NCBI GenBank assembly: GCA_036365455.1
Contig: JAWQUS010000002.1
Location: forward strand, 3,224,001 to 3,288,000
Length of the DNA stretch: 64,000 nucleotides
Source of the DNA: Macrosoma leucophasiata
Lineage: Eukaryota > Arthropoda > Insecta > Lepidoptera > Hedylidae
Direction of reading: 5' to 3'
Within the stretch, counting starts at the first letter, position 1. Every line of letters begins with the position of its first letter. The position numbers and the translations under genes are program-made. The notes beneath the pieces were generated by a model. That model was not told the origin of the DNA. It saw nothing but the letters and a program-made list of their open reading frames with translations, and did not search any database. Below, piece by piece: positions 32,270 through 44,224 of the stretch.

Positions 32270-33840
32270 CCGTCTTACCGTGATGAATGAAGGAGGGTAT
32301 TGCATACGGGACAGGGGACACGGACGACGGGACGACGTGTTTGACAATGGGCATTTGCGTCAGACAAATGGTCTGTTACATTGTGAGAATAGTTCTGTGT
32401 TCTATTTTTAAATTGTAACAGAATCTCACACATGATTTTTTCTGAAATTACGACTTAGTTTTATTTTACGACACGAATTTTGTTATTATGATAGCAAACA
32501 AGCCAGCATCATCAGCATGAATAAATATTTATCTGGCTGAATAGCAGTGCGCTATTGCTCCATTTTTGTTGGAAGGTTAACAAATGACATTTATGACAAC
32601 TTCGAACAAACTAAACAGTCACTTAGCACTAAGATAACAAATATCAGGGCCCTAAACGAAGATAAGTAATGGTGAAAACGAAATCCGCTACTTAACTTGG
32701 TTAGGGACTCTCTAAGGTTAGGAGTCGATGATGAAAACGTAAAAAACACTCCCGCTTAGAATTCCTAAGAGCTATGAAATGTCAACGTGACATAGATTTC
32801 TATAGTCTTCCCTTACCATCAACACAAATTGGACGCTCGTTTTCCAGAACTTGAATAAGAAAACAAAAGAAAAATTTTTCTGATTGTCAATCAGTCATTG
32901 GACGGATTGTTCTACATTGACAATCGACGTTTATCTTGTCGTTTTGTAGAAAACGATGAAACACAGGCGTACCTACATGTTTTCAGGTCATGATGCGTAA
33001 AATTGAGGATCGATTTGAAACATTTGCATGTAATTTATCATCACAAACATTTGGATCGAGTAGGTTGTGTCAACATGTCTGTACCCAAAAATGGCGCGTC
33101 TCTTGGCGCTGATCAAAATGATAAATGTTCAACATTTCCATAGATTAAGTTAACAATACTACACCTATAAATATTTTTATCTCAATGTTTCATTGACCTA
33201 TATCAGAGAATATGTAATAATACTACGTATAGAATGGACTCTTCGACGCCCGATTTCCCTGCAACACCCAACCTCCTCTTATGGGCAACGGTTGGTATTT
33301 TCTACGTGCTACGCACACAGGTGCACGTGTAAATACATCTCACTGAGTGATGTCTGTGTGATAGAGACCAAATTAAGTGTGCCTGTATGTACTAAAGTAG
33401 GTACTAGACTGGACATTCCCCTTGATAGCATGGTTCCAGTTTTTTGCATACAATTACCTGCACTTTCCCATAGTAACTTGACAGCTGATGTGAAAACGTC
33501 ATACAAAATATCTGTCAAATCAATTTAAAAACGGAACCAGCTGCTTATTCCCGTTTCGCAATGTTGATATTGTCCACAGCATGTGGCGAGATCTAGTGAA
33601 AACCCAGGAAACTAGTGAGTATGAAATACACACATTATTGTGAAGAACGTACGAATGATACGGTGAATCGCACATGCAAAGTTTTATATGAGTTGCGTAA
33701 AGGGCATGTCCCGATGAATAAATTATATTTTTCATATTTTTTAAAAACATTCCAGTAAAAAAGATATCCCATATAAAATTTGACAATAAATAATACACGT
33801 AAAATCTTGTTGCATGAACAATGTCATACAGACAGTATAT
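32270..33840. other. Unassigned 1.5-kb stretch
   Basis: No coding signal I trust. GAGAATATGTAATAATACTA near 33206 recurs at 48535, so part is repeat-derived. Confidence 0.35.
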
Positions 33841-34015
33841 CTTTCGAAGAATTGGCGGATTGGCGGTGGCGGCAGTTTTATCGTAAGACGCTGTGTTATT
33901 ACTGTCCAATTGAAATGGTTTGACGGCCATTGTTCGGTTGAATGACTGCACTAGTAGAAGAAATCTCCTCCTCTAGAGGCGTCGTCGCGTCCCGAAGCCT
34001 TCAATCTCATTAACA
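33840..34015. repeat. Dispersed repeat, CCGCCATTGTT family
   Basis: GCGGATTGGCGGTGGCGGCA to GAGGCGTCGTCGCGTCCCGA. Confidence 0.6.
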
Positions 34016-34439
34016 TAATCGATTCATAATAAAGTAATTTAGTAAACTACAATTTTTATTGTCTGGCCATGTCTTCATTATCTGACGTGTCCAGGCTCTT
34101 GTTCAATGGAGTCCTGTCACGTTTGCAATAACTACGTGAGGGAACTGGCAAAACGTTTTCATGTAAGCCATTTGAGAAATTCAACAAAAGTATCTTGGAG
34201 TCGTCCCTCTAGTCTGTAGGACAAATGGAGCTAAAGGCATGTTGATGTGTTTATGGCATATAACTGGTAAATATAAACGTGGACATTAAAATTTTGCGGG
34301 GCGTTGAGGGCGCGTTAGTATAGTAAATTCAAATTTTAATTAGAGCTTGACGATTAATAAAATCATAATTTCAATAATTATTATCTGCTTAACTTCATGT
34401 CATAGTCATAATAGTTAAGTCAGAGTTAGGGCTCTTTCA

Positions 34440-34891
34440 ATTTATGCGTTTTGTGTCGGACCGCTGCAGTGCCGAAGCGGTGCGTTTGTCGTATGGCGTA
34501 CGTTTTGTATGAAAACAAATGACCGTCCGTGTCATAGAGCAACACCGGAGGGGAGTAGCCGTATGCAGGCTTTCCCCTCTGTCAGAGTACATGCCCAAAT
34601 GGGCCTATACCTGTCGCCTTGATGTTTAAATGTGTGCGTGAAATTGTTTCTGTATTTTGTTAAAGTCAAGGTGTGAGTTTAGTAGTAAAAGACGATTTTT
34701 GTAGTGTGCGTTTGTGTCGTACGCATTTCCCCCCGCTAAAAAAGACAGACTGTTTTGCATCGGTAATACACGCTATGGCTACTCCTCTCCGGTCCGCCGC
34801 GACCGGTGGACCGCATTGCTCTATGGTCAGTGTGCCATACGACAAACGCACCGCTTCGGCACTGCAGCGGTCCGACACAAAACGCATAAAT
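34440..34891. mobile_element. Miniature TIR element with 58-bp inverted ends, carrying a nested hAT element
   Basis: Arms 34440-34497 and 34834-34891 are exact inverted copies, starting ATTTATGCGTTTTGTGTCGG. No transposase. Most of its interior is a second element (34533-34825). Confidence 0.88.
34533..34825. mobile_element. hAT-like miniature element, CATAGAGCAA family
   Basis: Ends are CATAGAGCAACACCGG and the inverse of CATAGAGCAATGCGG. Flanks GTCCGTGT / GTCAGTGT match at 7 of 8 bases. It is nested in the 58-bp-TIR element. Confidence 0.8.
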
Positions 34892-34963
34892 CTTTTAATT
34901 TGACAACTGACATCAATGTGAACGGCATGCTTGCTTGCCACCTCCATTAAAATAAAAACACGC

Positions 34964-35241
34964 TGGTGGTAGAGCTCCAGTGACGGTGCTCGCGGGCGTA
35001 GACACCACCGCATTACCTAACATACTTGCCGCTAAATGGTAGTGTTCTGCATTATCGTGTTCCGGTCAAATGGTAATGTACGGCCCTGTAATTTCCGGCA
35101 CAGAGGCATAACACTGTAGGCCTCAGGAGTGGTAACGCATATGCATCTTGACCTTGGTCTTCGTGTAAGTGTCTATAGGCTGCAGTCATCACTTAACATC
35201 AATGTGAACTGCATGCTTGTTTGCCACTTGAATTACATAAA
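34964..35241 (+). repeat. Family A repeat, full length
   Basis: GCTGGTGGTAGAGCTCCAGT to GAATTACATAAATAAAAAA. A separate 3' fragment of another copy precedes it (34902-34955). Confidence 0.8.
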
Positions 35242-35617
35242 TAAAAAATCAGCAAGAATTCGACTATAAAATTTCCAAGAATTATAAGAAGCCTTCCACA
35301 AAGTAGCTTTATATACACAGAGAACGTTTTTAAAAACAACATAGATTGTGTAAACGATTTATTCAGCGAGCAATTTATTCCAAGAAATCCCAAGCGGGCA
35401 TAATTGGTATAAATTCACAAATTGAATTTTCATCTTGCCGGATACGCCTCATATTTTTAAGGTTCCGTTTCTCATAAGGAAAACACTCTTATGATCATCA
35501 CTACAAATATTCGTGTCACGTCCGTCTGTCACAACAATTTTACTTCGAATCTGGGTCAATTGGGTTGAAATTTGGTACATTTATTGTAATAATATAAAGG
35601 TTCAAAGTAAAAAAAAA

Positions 35618-35931
35618 ACGTAACATCACGCCTGTAATCCCCGAACGGGTAGGCAGAGGTAAATGCATGCATTCAAGCATACATGCAAACACCCGCGACT
35701 CACCGGTTACGTTTTGGCCCATGTAACAGGTGGCGAACCAGTTGCCATCTCCGGGCACATTACCAAACTCCGAGGTACTGGAAAACTTCCAGAAAATGGA
35801 AGAATCCCAATAGAACCACAGATAAAGGATTTTAAACCGTTATCTCTGATAGTCCCCGACCCGGGAATCGAACCCAGGACCCCCAGAGTAGTAGTAGTGG
35901 CCTGCTACCACTACGCTATTGAGGCAGTTAA
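35618..35931 (-). repeat. Family B SINE, full length
   Basis: CGTAACATCACGCCTGTAAT to CTACCACTACGCTATTGAGG. Confidence 0.85.
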
Positions 35932-36720
35932 GTAAACAGTTAGTAACGACCCGGTTTTTAAAATGTGTGTAATGTAATAAATGTGAAACGCGAGTGTATT
36001 AAAACTTATAAATAGTAAGTGCCGCAAGAACAGGTAATGTGAGCGCACCATTTCTATTGACTTTGATGCAAAGTAAAATCGTAGTGCGATCTGTGAATCT
36101 CGTCCTTAGTATTCATACAAATTGCAAAGGTCGCGCACGTACGCGACCGGCGACACGCTGCAGAATGAAAGTAGCCTAAAGCTGCTGAATGATGATGAAG
36201 CTGATGATGAAATTTTATACACAGGTAGAACATATATTACTGTAATACATAGGATACTTTTTATCCCATTCCGAGGTTCCTGGACGACGAAGTCGCGGAC
36301 AAAAGCTTGTGTTAGATAATTTGATGTCATTAAGGCATTTTCACCTTTTACGGAACCATTTGTGAGTCAACTCGTACTTGGTCGGTTTTTTTATAAGCGA
36401 GCTGTTCGCACCGAGATTATTTCTGGATGAAATATTATTCCTTATTCAAGAGAAGCAGCTACACTTAATCAGGAATAAACTGTCAACTACGTTAGTTGTG
36501 AAATTGGTCTGAATTTAATTTACCCTGTCCTCATTTTAGGGTCAAATATTTCAAATGTTTATTTCAACACCACCAAAGTACCATAACAGCTGTCATTGGG
36601 TCCCCAAAAAGTAGGCGGATACAATTCTGGTCACGTGTCCGTTACGCATTTTCGATCAGAGTCACGTGTCCTGACGCAAGTTCAATTTTTTTTAGCCACA
36701 AAAAGTGCAAAGGACCCACT
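35932..36720. other. Unassigned stretch
   Basis: Includes a small GC hairpin (GGTCGCG...CGCGACC near 36129). No gene seen. Confidence 0.35.
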
Positions 36721-36721
36721 A

Positions 36722-37107
36722 AAATATATTTTATTTTTAAAGAAAAATTGGAAAGAAAAATTTGACTTCAGGCGAGGCTCGAACTCGTGACCTACTGGGA
36801 ATCTAGTCCAGCCGCTCTTCCAATTGAGCTACTGAAGCCCTGCCCGATTTGTCAAATCTTTCCTTCACATCCATTGCATTGCTTTATGGTAGCAGCTGCT
36901 ACTTCACATCTATTGCATTGCTTTATGGTAGCAGCTGCTACCATAAAGCAATGCAATAGATGTGAAGGAAAGATTTGACAAATCGGGCAGGGCTTCAGTA
37001 GCTCAATTGGAAGAGCGGCTGGACTAGATTCCCAGTAGGTCGCGAGTTCGAGCCTCGCCTGAAGTCAAATTTTTCTTTCCATTTTTCTTTAAAAATAAAA
37101 TATATTT
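36722..37107. repeat. Family D palindrome with two opposed tRNA-like units
   Basis: Arms 36722-36899 and 36931-37107 are inverted copies with about three differences. tRNA-like units sit at 36765-36838 (-) and 36992-37065 (+). The core (36903-36968) is a perfect 66-bp palindrome centred on AGCT. Confidence 0.85.
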
Positions 37108-37545
37108 CACAAGCATGTGTTAATGCGAAATAATATAAAACAAGGACCCACTAAAGTTTTACACTTATTGCAATTACTTTAGTTTTCAAATGTTGTACCT
37201 ATTTGGTTAGGTATCTACTAACCAAGGTTGCCACGATTGTTTTATGTGTAGACATCCAAAAACTAGTAGTTTGGTATTGGATATCGGTTCCATGCCTCCG
37301 ATCGCTCCGATCACGCTCCAGTTCCTTTGAATCTGACAAAGCGAGGGTTTTGGGGGACATTTACTTTTTAGGTTCGTTATATATTCGAACCAAAAAAAGA
37401 AATATTTGGGAATACTGCTGGTGTGCCGTGTCGTTTTATTGTTTCATTTCTTCATTCGTGCCATCGTATCCTAAATAAAGAAATTAAAGAAACAAAATTT
37501 AGATTGACTTTAGATTAATATTGATAAAGTCTTTGTTCTAATCTA

Positions 37546-38060
37546 TACTTATAATAAAACTGTAGAAGGTCAAATTCTGTACATTAAAAATAATGAAAAA
37601 ATAAATACCAGGGGATATTACTAGATCGATACCGAACCCAAATATGTGATTAGAAAATTTTTTGTCTGTCTGCCTGTCTGTCTGTCTGTCTGTCTGTTTG
37701 TTCAAGTATCACATAAAAACTACTGATCCGATTACAATGAAACTTGGTATGATTATATTTTAACCTATGGCGCACAACACTGGGTACTTTTTATCCCGGA
37801 AAAATGTCTGTTTGTCTGTGTGTTTGTGCTCGCTAATTTCAGAAACGGCTTATTCGATCTGCTGTTTTCACTTATATTTTGTGGTAAGTTTCACTTAATG
37901 TTTGGTGTTTGTTTCATGTGAATCGGTTCAGAAAAAAAGTTATGTCAATTTAAAGAATCGTATCGAATATTTTTAAGCTATTCTGTATCATAGTTCTATC
38001 TTTCAGGGGGTTTCGTACTAAAAGGTAAAAGCGGACCCTACGGATTACTAATCCATCGCT

Positions 38061-38091
<31 letters not shown>

Positions 38092-38110
38092 ACCAGGCCG
38101 TATCTCATAA
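37546..38110 (+). repeat. Family I repeats with (TCTG)n stretch
   Basis: Several LINE-end-like modules with TGTCTGTCTGTCTGTCTG runs and ACTACTGATCCGATTACAAT. Confidence 0.5.
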
Positions 38111-38489
38111 ATAGTGATAGTTAGAAAGCTAACATTTTCACAAATCATATATTTATGTTACCGCTATAAAGACAAAATTAATAACTAAAAATAAGAAAAT
38201 GAAAATGATTGGGCATACAAGAAAGGTGTTTTTTTCGTATATTTTTTGCACGAAAATAACGGCAGCAAGTAGACGCTTAAAATTTTCACAGAATTCTTAG
38301 GTCTTATGTTGTTATTACCTTCCATAATAAATCTATACAAATAAATAACATTGGAGTGTTTGTAATATGAAAATAACCGCTTTTTACTAAATGCATATGT
38401 ATGTATACACGGTACATATATCAAAACAACATTTTTTACAATTTTTGTCTAGCTGTCTATATGTCTGTCTATTTGTTCCCGCTAATCTC

Positions 38490-38955
38490 GGGAACGGCTG
38501 GACCGACTTTGACGGGACTTTCACTGGCAGATAGCTTATGTGATAAGGAGTAACTTAGGCTACTTTTATCTCCATACATCCATACATACACACATATCTA
38601 CACACAAATAAGTAGATTTGGAGTGTATCCGACTGTGACGGGACTTCCACGGGTAAGTAGCTGATGTAATAAGGAGTAACTTAGGCTGCTTTTATCCCCA
38701 TACATCCATACATACATACATACCTACATACAAATAAGTAGAATTAGAGTGTATCCGACTGTGACGGGACTTCCACGGGTAAGTAGCTGATGTAATAAGG
38801 AGTAACTTAGGCTACTTTTATCTCCATACAACCATACATACATACATACATACCTACATACAAATAAATAGAATTTGAGTGTCTCCGATTTTGACGGGAC
38901 TTTCACTGGCAGATAGCTGATGTAATAAGGAGTAACTTAGGTTATTTTTATACTA
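38490..38955. repeat. Tandem repeat, unit about 125-130 bp, about 3.5 copies
   Basis: Units begin TGTGACGGGACTTCCACGGG near 38510, 38633, 38760 and 38890. Each carries TAAGGAGTAACTTAGGCT and a (CATA)n stretch that varies in length. It lies in a family I element. Confidence 0.8.
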
Positions 38956-39130
38956 GCTGCGCCCACGACTTCGTCCGGGTAGATACTGCACAATCATATT
39001 TTTTCTCACGTGGACGAAGTCGCGGGCACAGCTAGTCTTTACATAATTGCGATGACGTAATGTAACTCGACGCCTTGATGTAAACTACAAAGTAAACAAA
39101 CGCCCCCGATTCATAGTCAGTTACGTGTTT

Positions 39131-39210
39131 ATAGGCTGCACATTGATGTTAAGTGATGACCACTTAACATCAATGTGAGCTGCATGCTTGCTTGCCACCT
39201 TCCTTGCATA
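39131..39210 (+). repeat. Family A 3' fragment with a 17-bp hairpin
   Basis: CACTTAACATCAATGTGAGC to CTTGCCACCTTCC, preceded by its own inverse (39139-39155). Confidence 0.7.
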
Positions 39211-39279
39211 CAAAAGAGAAACAGTTTTTATATAGGCAAAGTCTGTAGGTATAAATAAAGTATGGTAAATATAAGAGAA

Positions 39280-39648
39280 GGGCGCATGGCCCCGCGGCTG
39301 GTGTAGAACGTAAGCGATCTACTTGGTTAAGCAATACGGGCGCGGTCGGGTGTGTGATGGCGACCGCTGGTGGCAAATAAAATGCGCGTTTCCGTGCTTT
39401 CGTGGTTCGGAGGGCATTTTAAGCCGTCGGTCCCGGTTGCTTTCGACAGATAGCAGTCGTCAAACCTTGTCGGAGCCGTTATGGGCGGTTTGAAAACATC
39501 CGACAGCGAGTTGGCTACTAACCCGTATCTCCACCAGCACGCATTGGAGCAGCGTGGTGGAGTAAGCTCCAGGCCTCCCCTCAAAAAGGGGAGAGACTCG
39601 TGCCCAGCAGTGGGACGTATAATGGGTTGCCATTATTATTATTAAACA
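39280..39648 (+). repeat. Family E SINE-like element
   Basis: GGCGCATGGCCCCGCGGCTG to ATGGGTTGCCATTATTATTA. Confidence 0.8.
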
Positions 39649-40065
39649 TAAGACTATAGACTATATAAGTGAATAGAATGGAAAACAATTTTAACCACAC
39701 TCAAAGACAAATCTTCAAATATTTAAAAAACATTTTCATTCCCAAACGAAATACGAAATCACGGATCAATAATCCGACACAGCTTAACGAGAGCCTTTAT
39801 CTCGTTATGAGGTATTGAGAATATTCGCCTGAATGGCACCCGCCTCCGACTGTTCATTTCAATGCTTAAATAAAGCCCGACCCGTTGACCTGTAGCAAAG
39901 AGATATAAAAGTGCGGTTGATATAGAGTTTTTCCGCGCTTTCACCGCATTCAATGGGTTCTAGAGTCCATTTGAGTTGATGACTGGCTATAGAAAGTAAT
40001 ACATAGAAACGTGAAATATCTGTCTTTATGAAGTTCGCTTTTTGCTTTGAAATATTTTGTGATTT

Positions 40066-40340
40066 AAACGTAACTTCACGCCTGTAGTCCCCGAAGGGGT
40101 AGGCAGAGGTAAATGCATGCATTCAAGCATAGATGCAAACACGCACGATTCGCCGTTTACGTTTTTGGCCCATGTAACAGGTAGCGAGCCTGTTGACATC
40201 TCCGGGCACATTACCAAACTTCGAGGTACTGTGAAACTGCCAAAAAATGGAAAAATCCCAATAGAACCAGAGATAAAGGTTTTTACACCGTTATCTCTAA
40301 TATCCCCCGACCCGGGAATTGAACCCAAAACCCCAGCGTG
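40066..40340 (-). repeat. Family B SINE lacking the A box
   Basis: ACGTAACTTCACGCCTGTAG to ACCCGGGAATTGAACCC. Confidence 0.8.
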
Positions 40341-40414
40341 ATGTACTATCAGGAATTTAGCTGGTTTTGGAGGTTTCTTCTCCATTATCAGGGAAGTTTT
40401 GTTTATAGTAACCA

Positions 40415-40655
40415 GGGTGGCAAACAAGCATGCAGCGCAGCTCACATAGATGTTAAGCGATGACTGCAGCCTATGGATATCTACTCAAAAACCAGAGGGC
40501 AAAAGTGCAGATGTAACCCTTGAGACCTTAGTTGTTATATCTGTGATAGTTATCGGCATCTAACGGAAACACGATAATACTTGGAGGACTAGGAGGACTA
40601 GGAGCTCGGGGGCGTGGGCACCACCGCATCACCTAATCTATCTGCCTAATCTATC
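40415..40655 (-). repeat. Family A repeat, old subfamily
   Basis: Diverged copy (GTGGCAAACAAGCATGCAGC to GTGGGCACCACCGCATCACC), with a scrambled 5' part. Confidence 0.6.
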
Positions 40656-40665
40656 TAAGGTAGAT

Positions 40666-40954
40666 TTTTTTTTTTTAATGTAATGGAAGTGGTAAACAAG
40701 CATGCAGTTCACATTGATGTTAAGTGATGACTGCAGCCTATAGACACCCACACAAAGACCAAGGTCAAAATGCAGATGCGTTACCACTCCAGAGGCCTAA
40801 GGTCTTATGCCTCTGTGCCGGAAATTACAGGGCCGTACATTACCACCTGACCGGAACACGATAGTGTTGAACACTACCATTTAGCGGCAAGTATATTAGG
40901 TAATGCGGTGGTGCCTACGCCCGCGAGCTCCGTCACTGGAGCTCTACCACCAGT
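40666..40954 (-). repeat. Family A repeat, full length
   Basis: T-run, ATGTAATGGAAGTGGTAAAC to CTCTACCACCAGTAG. Nearly identical by eye to the copy at 1353-1644, including GTGGTAAACAAG and AAGGTCTTATGCC. Confidence 0.8.
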
Positions 40955-41368
40955 AGATATTATTTAGTTTCCCTCAAAATAATATTTCTACGACGATTTA
41001 TGGATGACATACCAATAAACACAAATAGGGTAAAGTTGTCCAGTGTCTTCTAATAACATTCCCTCCCTTTCACGCGAATGTCGTGGGGTGAGATAAGATG
41101 AGATAGGGTAACTTTAACTGGTCGACTGAAAACATATATCACGTAAAACCAGATGTGACAGTTATTGTTTTTTCCTCCAATATATCAGACATGTCATGTA
41201 ACTTTTAACGAGCATAACACAAGTTAGGGTGGAAAAAGACGATTTATTTCACTCTAATAGAAAGTAGCATGGAGTGCATACAGAATCCAAAAAGTCTTAA
41301 TGCATTACCACTTCTCTGTTCATTTTGACTCTGCTAGATAGAATTGATGTGATTGTATGTAGATAAAA

Positions 41369-41625
41369 CGTAACTTCACGCCTGTAATCCCCGAAGGGGT
41401 AGGCAGAGGTAAATGCATGCATTCAAGCATACTTGCAAACACCCACGATTCGCCGGTTACGTTTTGGCCCATGTAACAGGTGGCGAGACTGTTGACATCT
41501 CCGGGCACATTACCAAACTTCGAGGTACTGGGAAATCTCCAGAAAATTCCAGAAAATGGAAATATCCCAATAGAACCAGAGATAAAGGACTTTACACCAT
41601 TATCTCTGATAACCCCCTACCCGGA
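41369..41625 (-). repeat. Family B SINE lacking the tRNA head
   Basis: CGTAACTTCACGCCTGTAAT to CCCCCTACCCGGAC. It has an 11-bp duplication CCAGAAAATTC. Confidence 0.8.
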
Positions 41626-42029
41626 CTTAATTATGGTAATATAGCTGAAAAATGGATGCAATGGGATTTTATCTTTCTTTTCTATTAATACTAAAAAAGA
41701 GTATTGAATATAATAAGTTTTTTTTATTATTATTAAAAAAAATAAATTGTTTCGTCAAAATTGGTTATGGGAAAAATAAGTAATGGTCATTTGGAAATTA
41801 ACTTCAAGCACTTCTTGAATGAGTTGAATGCGGTTTACCTACTTAAACGTATTTAATTTAGATAAAGCTAGATTTTTTACTTTGTTTTATCGATACCAAT
41901 AAAGAAAAAAACACACTACACAAAACCTCAATAGATGGCGCTGACCTTTTAATTTTTTAAAATTATCTTTATTTAAATATTATTAATATGTTATTTTCTA
42001 CTTTAATTCTAAGTCTATTTTAGGTCTGG

Positions 42030-42102
42030 ATAGTTGTAGTTTTCACAGGTTACGCGAAAAGCGAACTACACGCGGGCGGAACCGCGGGCAACGGCTAGTA
42101 TA
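42030..42102 (+). repeat. Family I end fragment
   Basis: GTTACGCGAAAAGCGAACTA to AACCGCGGGCAACGGCTAGT. Confidence 0.55.
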
Positions 42103-42261
42103 TTATAATAATGTCCATGAAATTCTTAAAAAAGCATAACAATATAAATACTTCATGATAAAGATTGATAGTGTGTTGGTTTAAATAGCTTTCCAATTAC
42201 GGCATTGTAAACAACCAATTTTTTGGAAGTTAAGTTTTTAAGGAAACCTATAACGTGGTGA

Positions 42262-42477
42262 AAAAGCCTTTATCTCTGGTTCTATTGGGATTTTTCCATT
42301 TTCTGGAAATTTCCCAGTACCTCAAAGTTTGGTAATGTGCCCGGAGACGTCAACAGGCTCGCCACCTGTTACATGGGCTAAAACGTAACCGGCGAATCGT
42401 GGGTGTTTGCATGTATGCTTGAATGCATGCATTTACCTCTGCCTACCCCTTCGGGGATTACAGGCGTGAAGTTACGT
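42262..42477 (+). repeat. Family B SINE, 5'-truncated
   Basis: AAAAAGCCTTTATCTCTGGT to ACAGGCGTGAAGTTACGTA. Confidence 0.8.
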
Positions 42478-42677
42478 ATAACGTGTATAGAAGCTATCCA
42501 TAAAAGATAGATAGGTATTTAAGTGCAGTGGTCTTCTCAATATTGATTACTTTTTTATTCGCCTCCGCCATCCATCATTTTACTCTTACCATCCATCAAG
42601 TTTCGTATTAATTTATTACTCACAGTATCTGCAATAAATTTTCGAATAGGTATTTTGTTATCTTTCATCGTTGTTAT

Positions 42678-43010
42678 GCATGTATATATGTATGTATCTT
42701 CACGCCAGGTCCCTAACGGGGTAGGCAGAGAGTGTAGAGCGCCCGATATCCCGGTCCTGACATACCTCTCGGGCCTCGTCTACATTCATCATTCTCTTCA
42801 TACAAGCACGCTGATTCCTAAGACTTTTGACCCCACCATCAGACAGAACTCGACCTATTTGGTCTTGGTAGGTCAGTCTTGTTCTTCCTGAGCCTCTGCA
42901 ACCATTTACATTCGCATTGTATATCTGTTTGGTCATTCGCTCATTCGACATTCTTTCTATATGCCCGTACCATCGGAGCATGCCTATTTTCATTTTTACA
43001 CCGATACCAC
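42678..43010 (-). mobile_element. Family F: RTE-like LINE 3' end
   Basis: An open minus-strand frame of 97 codons (MLRWYGHIERMSNERMTKQI ... YPVRDLA stop) with the terminal TATGTATG tail on the + strand. Confidence 0.8.
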
Positions 43011-43062
43011 AATGTAAATATACTATGTTGTTACCACCGATGCGATGTCAATAATATAGGTA

Positions 43063-43213
43063 TTTTTTAATGAAAAGTGACAAACAAGCTTGCAGTTCAC
43101 AAGAATGTTAAGTGATGACTGCAGCCTACGTCTAGATTAAAACTAGAGGTAAAATCATAGATGCGTTGCCACCCCTGAGAACTTCGTTGTCATGTCTACA
43201 GAGACATGACTAA
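43063..43213 (-). repeat. Family A repeat, old subfamily, truncated at a 15-bp hairpin
   Basis: Diverged A-tail half ending at the perfect hairpin 43214-43247. Confidence 0.65.
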
Positions 43214-43250
43214 CCCGTAATCACTATCACAGGATAGTGATTACGGGACC

Positions 43251-43903
43251 ATTTTTTTATGTTATGGAAATGGCAAACAAGCATGCAGTTCACATTGATG
43301 TTAAGTGATGGCTGCAGCCTATAGACACTTACACAAAGACCAAGGTCAAAATGCAGATACCACACCACTCCTGAGGCCTAAGGTATTATACCTCTGTGCC
43401 GGAAATTACAGGGATGTACATTACCACTTGACCGGAACACGATAAAATTCAAAAATTCAAAATCATCAAATCATTTATTTCAAATTGGTCTACAAGGACA
43501 CTTTTGCATTGTCGGGATATAAGCTACCTAGAGAGAATGACTTATAATAATAATACAATAGGTATTAATAAATACCAATTTAACAATAATATTTAACCGT
43601 TACGTGAATCATCAAGTTTTTCAATTCCTTCATAGAAGAAAATGAAAAATCTGTTCGTCATAATCATAGTCATTCACTTAGCAGAGTTCCAAGTGCAGGC
43701 ACTACTGAGAAGAACTCCGCTACCCAACAAACTCAGCATGTTGCTCTTTTGTCAAGACCTTAGATTTAATACAAATATTATGAAATAAAATAAAGATAAT
43801 ATGAACAAGTGCTAGTGCTGAACACTACCATTGAGCGGCAAGTATATTAGGTAATGCGGTGGTGCCCGCGAGCTCCGTCACTGGAGCCCTACCACCATTT
43901 AAA
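43251..43903 (-). repeat. Family A copy split by a LINE-end-like insertion
   Basis: Halves 43251-43445 and 43813-43903. Confidence 0.75.
43446..43812 (+). mobile_element. LINE-end-like insertion splitting a family A copy
   Basis: About 367 bp beginning AAATTCAAAAATTCAAAATC sits between ACGATA and GTGCTGAAC, which are adjacent in intact family A copies. Confidence 0.65.
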
Positions 43904-44224
43904 ACGTATACACAACTGTATCGTACACATAATGATCACAAACAAAAAACGTAAAAATATGACCTGCATTTTCAACCGGTAATGTACCTAATGCAAGCCT
44001 TTTAAAAACTACTAACTTATTGCCAAATGCTCTGATGATATTTAAAAACTGTTCCAACAACTTTGCCTTTTAATGGCCAGTTTATAGCCCACGAGAGAAC
44101 AGAAGGCATGTGTATGAAAATGAGTTTTTATTTGGTTTTTGAGAGACTGATTTCTGGTAGCATTGTTTTCCTGCCCCAAACGTCCCTGGTGCAAATCTTT
44201 GATACTACCACAGTCTAAGGAACG

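Larger units (their letters stand above)
40955..42260. other. Mostly unassigned AT-rich stretch
   Basis: Apart from a family B copy and a family I end, nothing is recognised. Confidence 0.35.

Noticed and set aside
33193..33528. 111-codon ORF
   Set aside because: Its first third overlaps a sequence repeated at 48535, and no domain or splice context is visible.
35663..35935. Recurrent ORFs such as those with FAGYV, GEPVDISGHITKLRGTGK and PGIEPRT
   Set aside because: These are translations of the family B tRNA-derived SINE, not host proteins.
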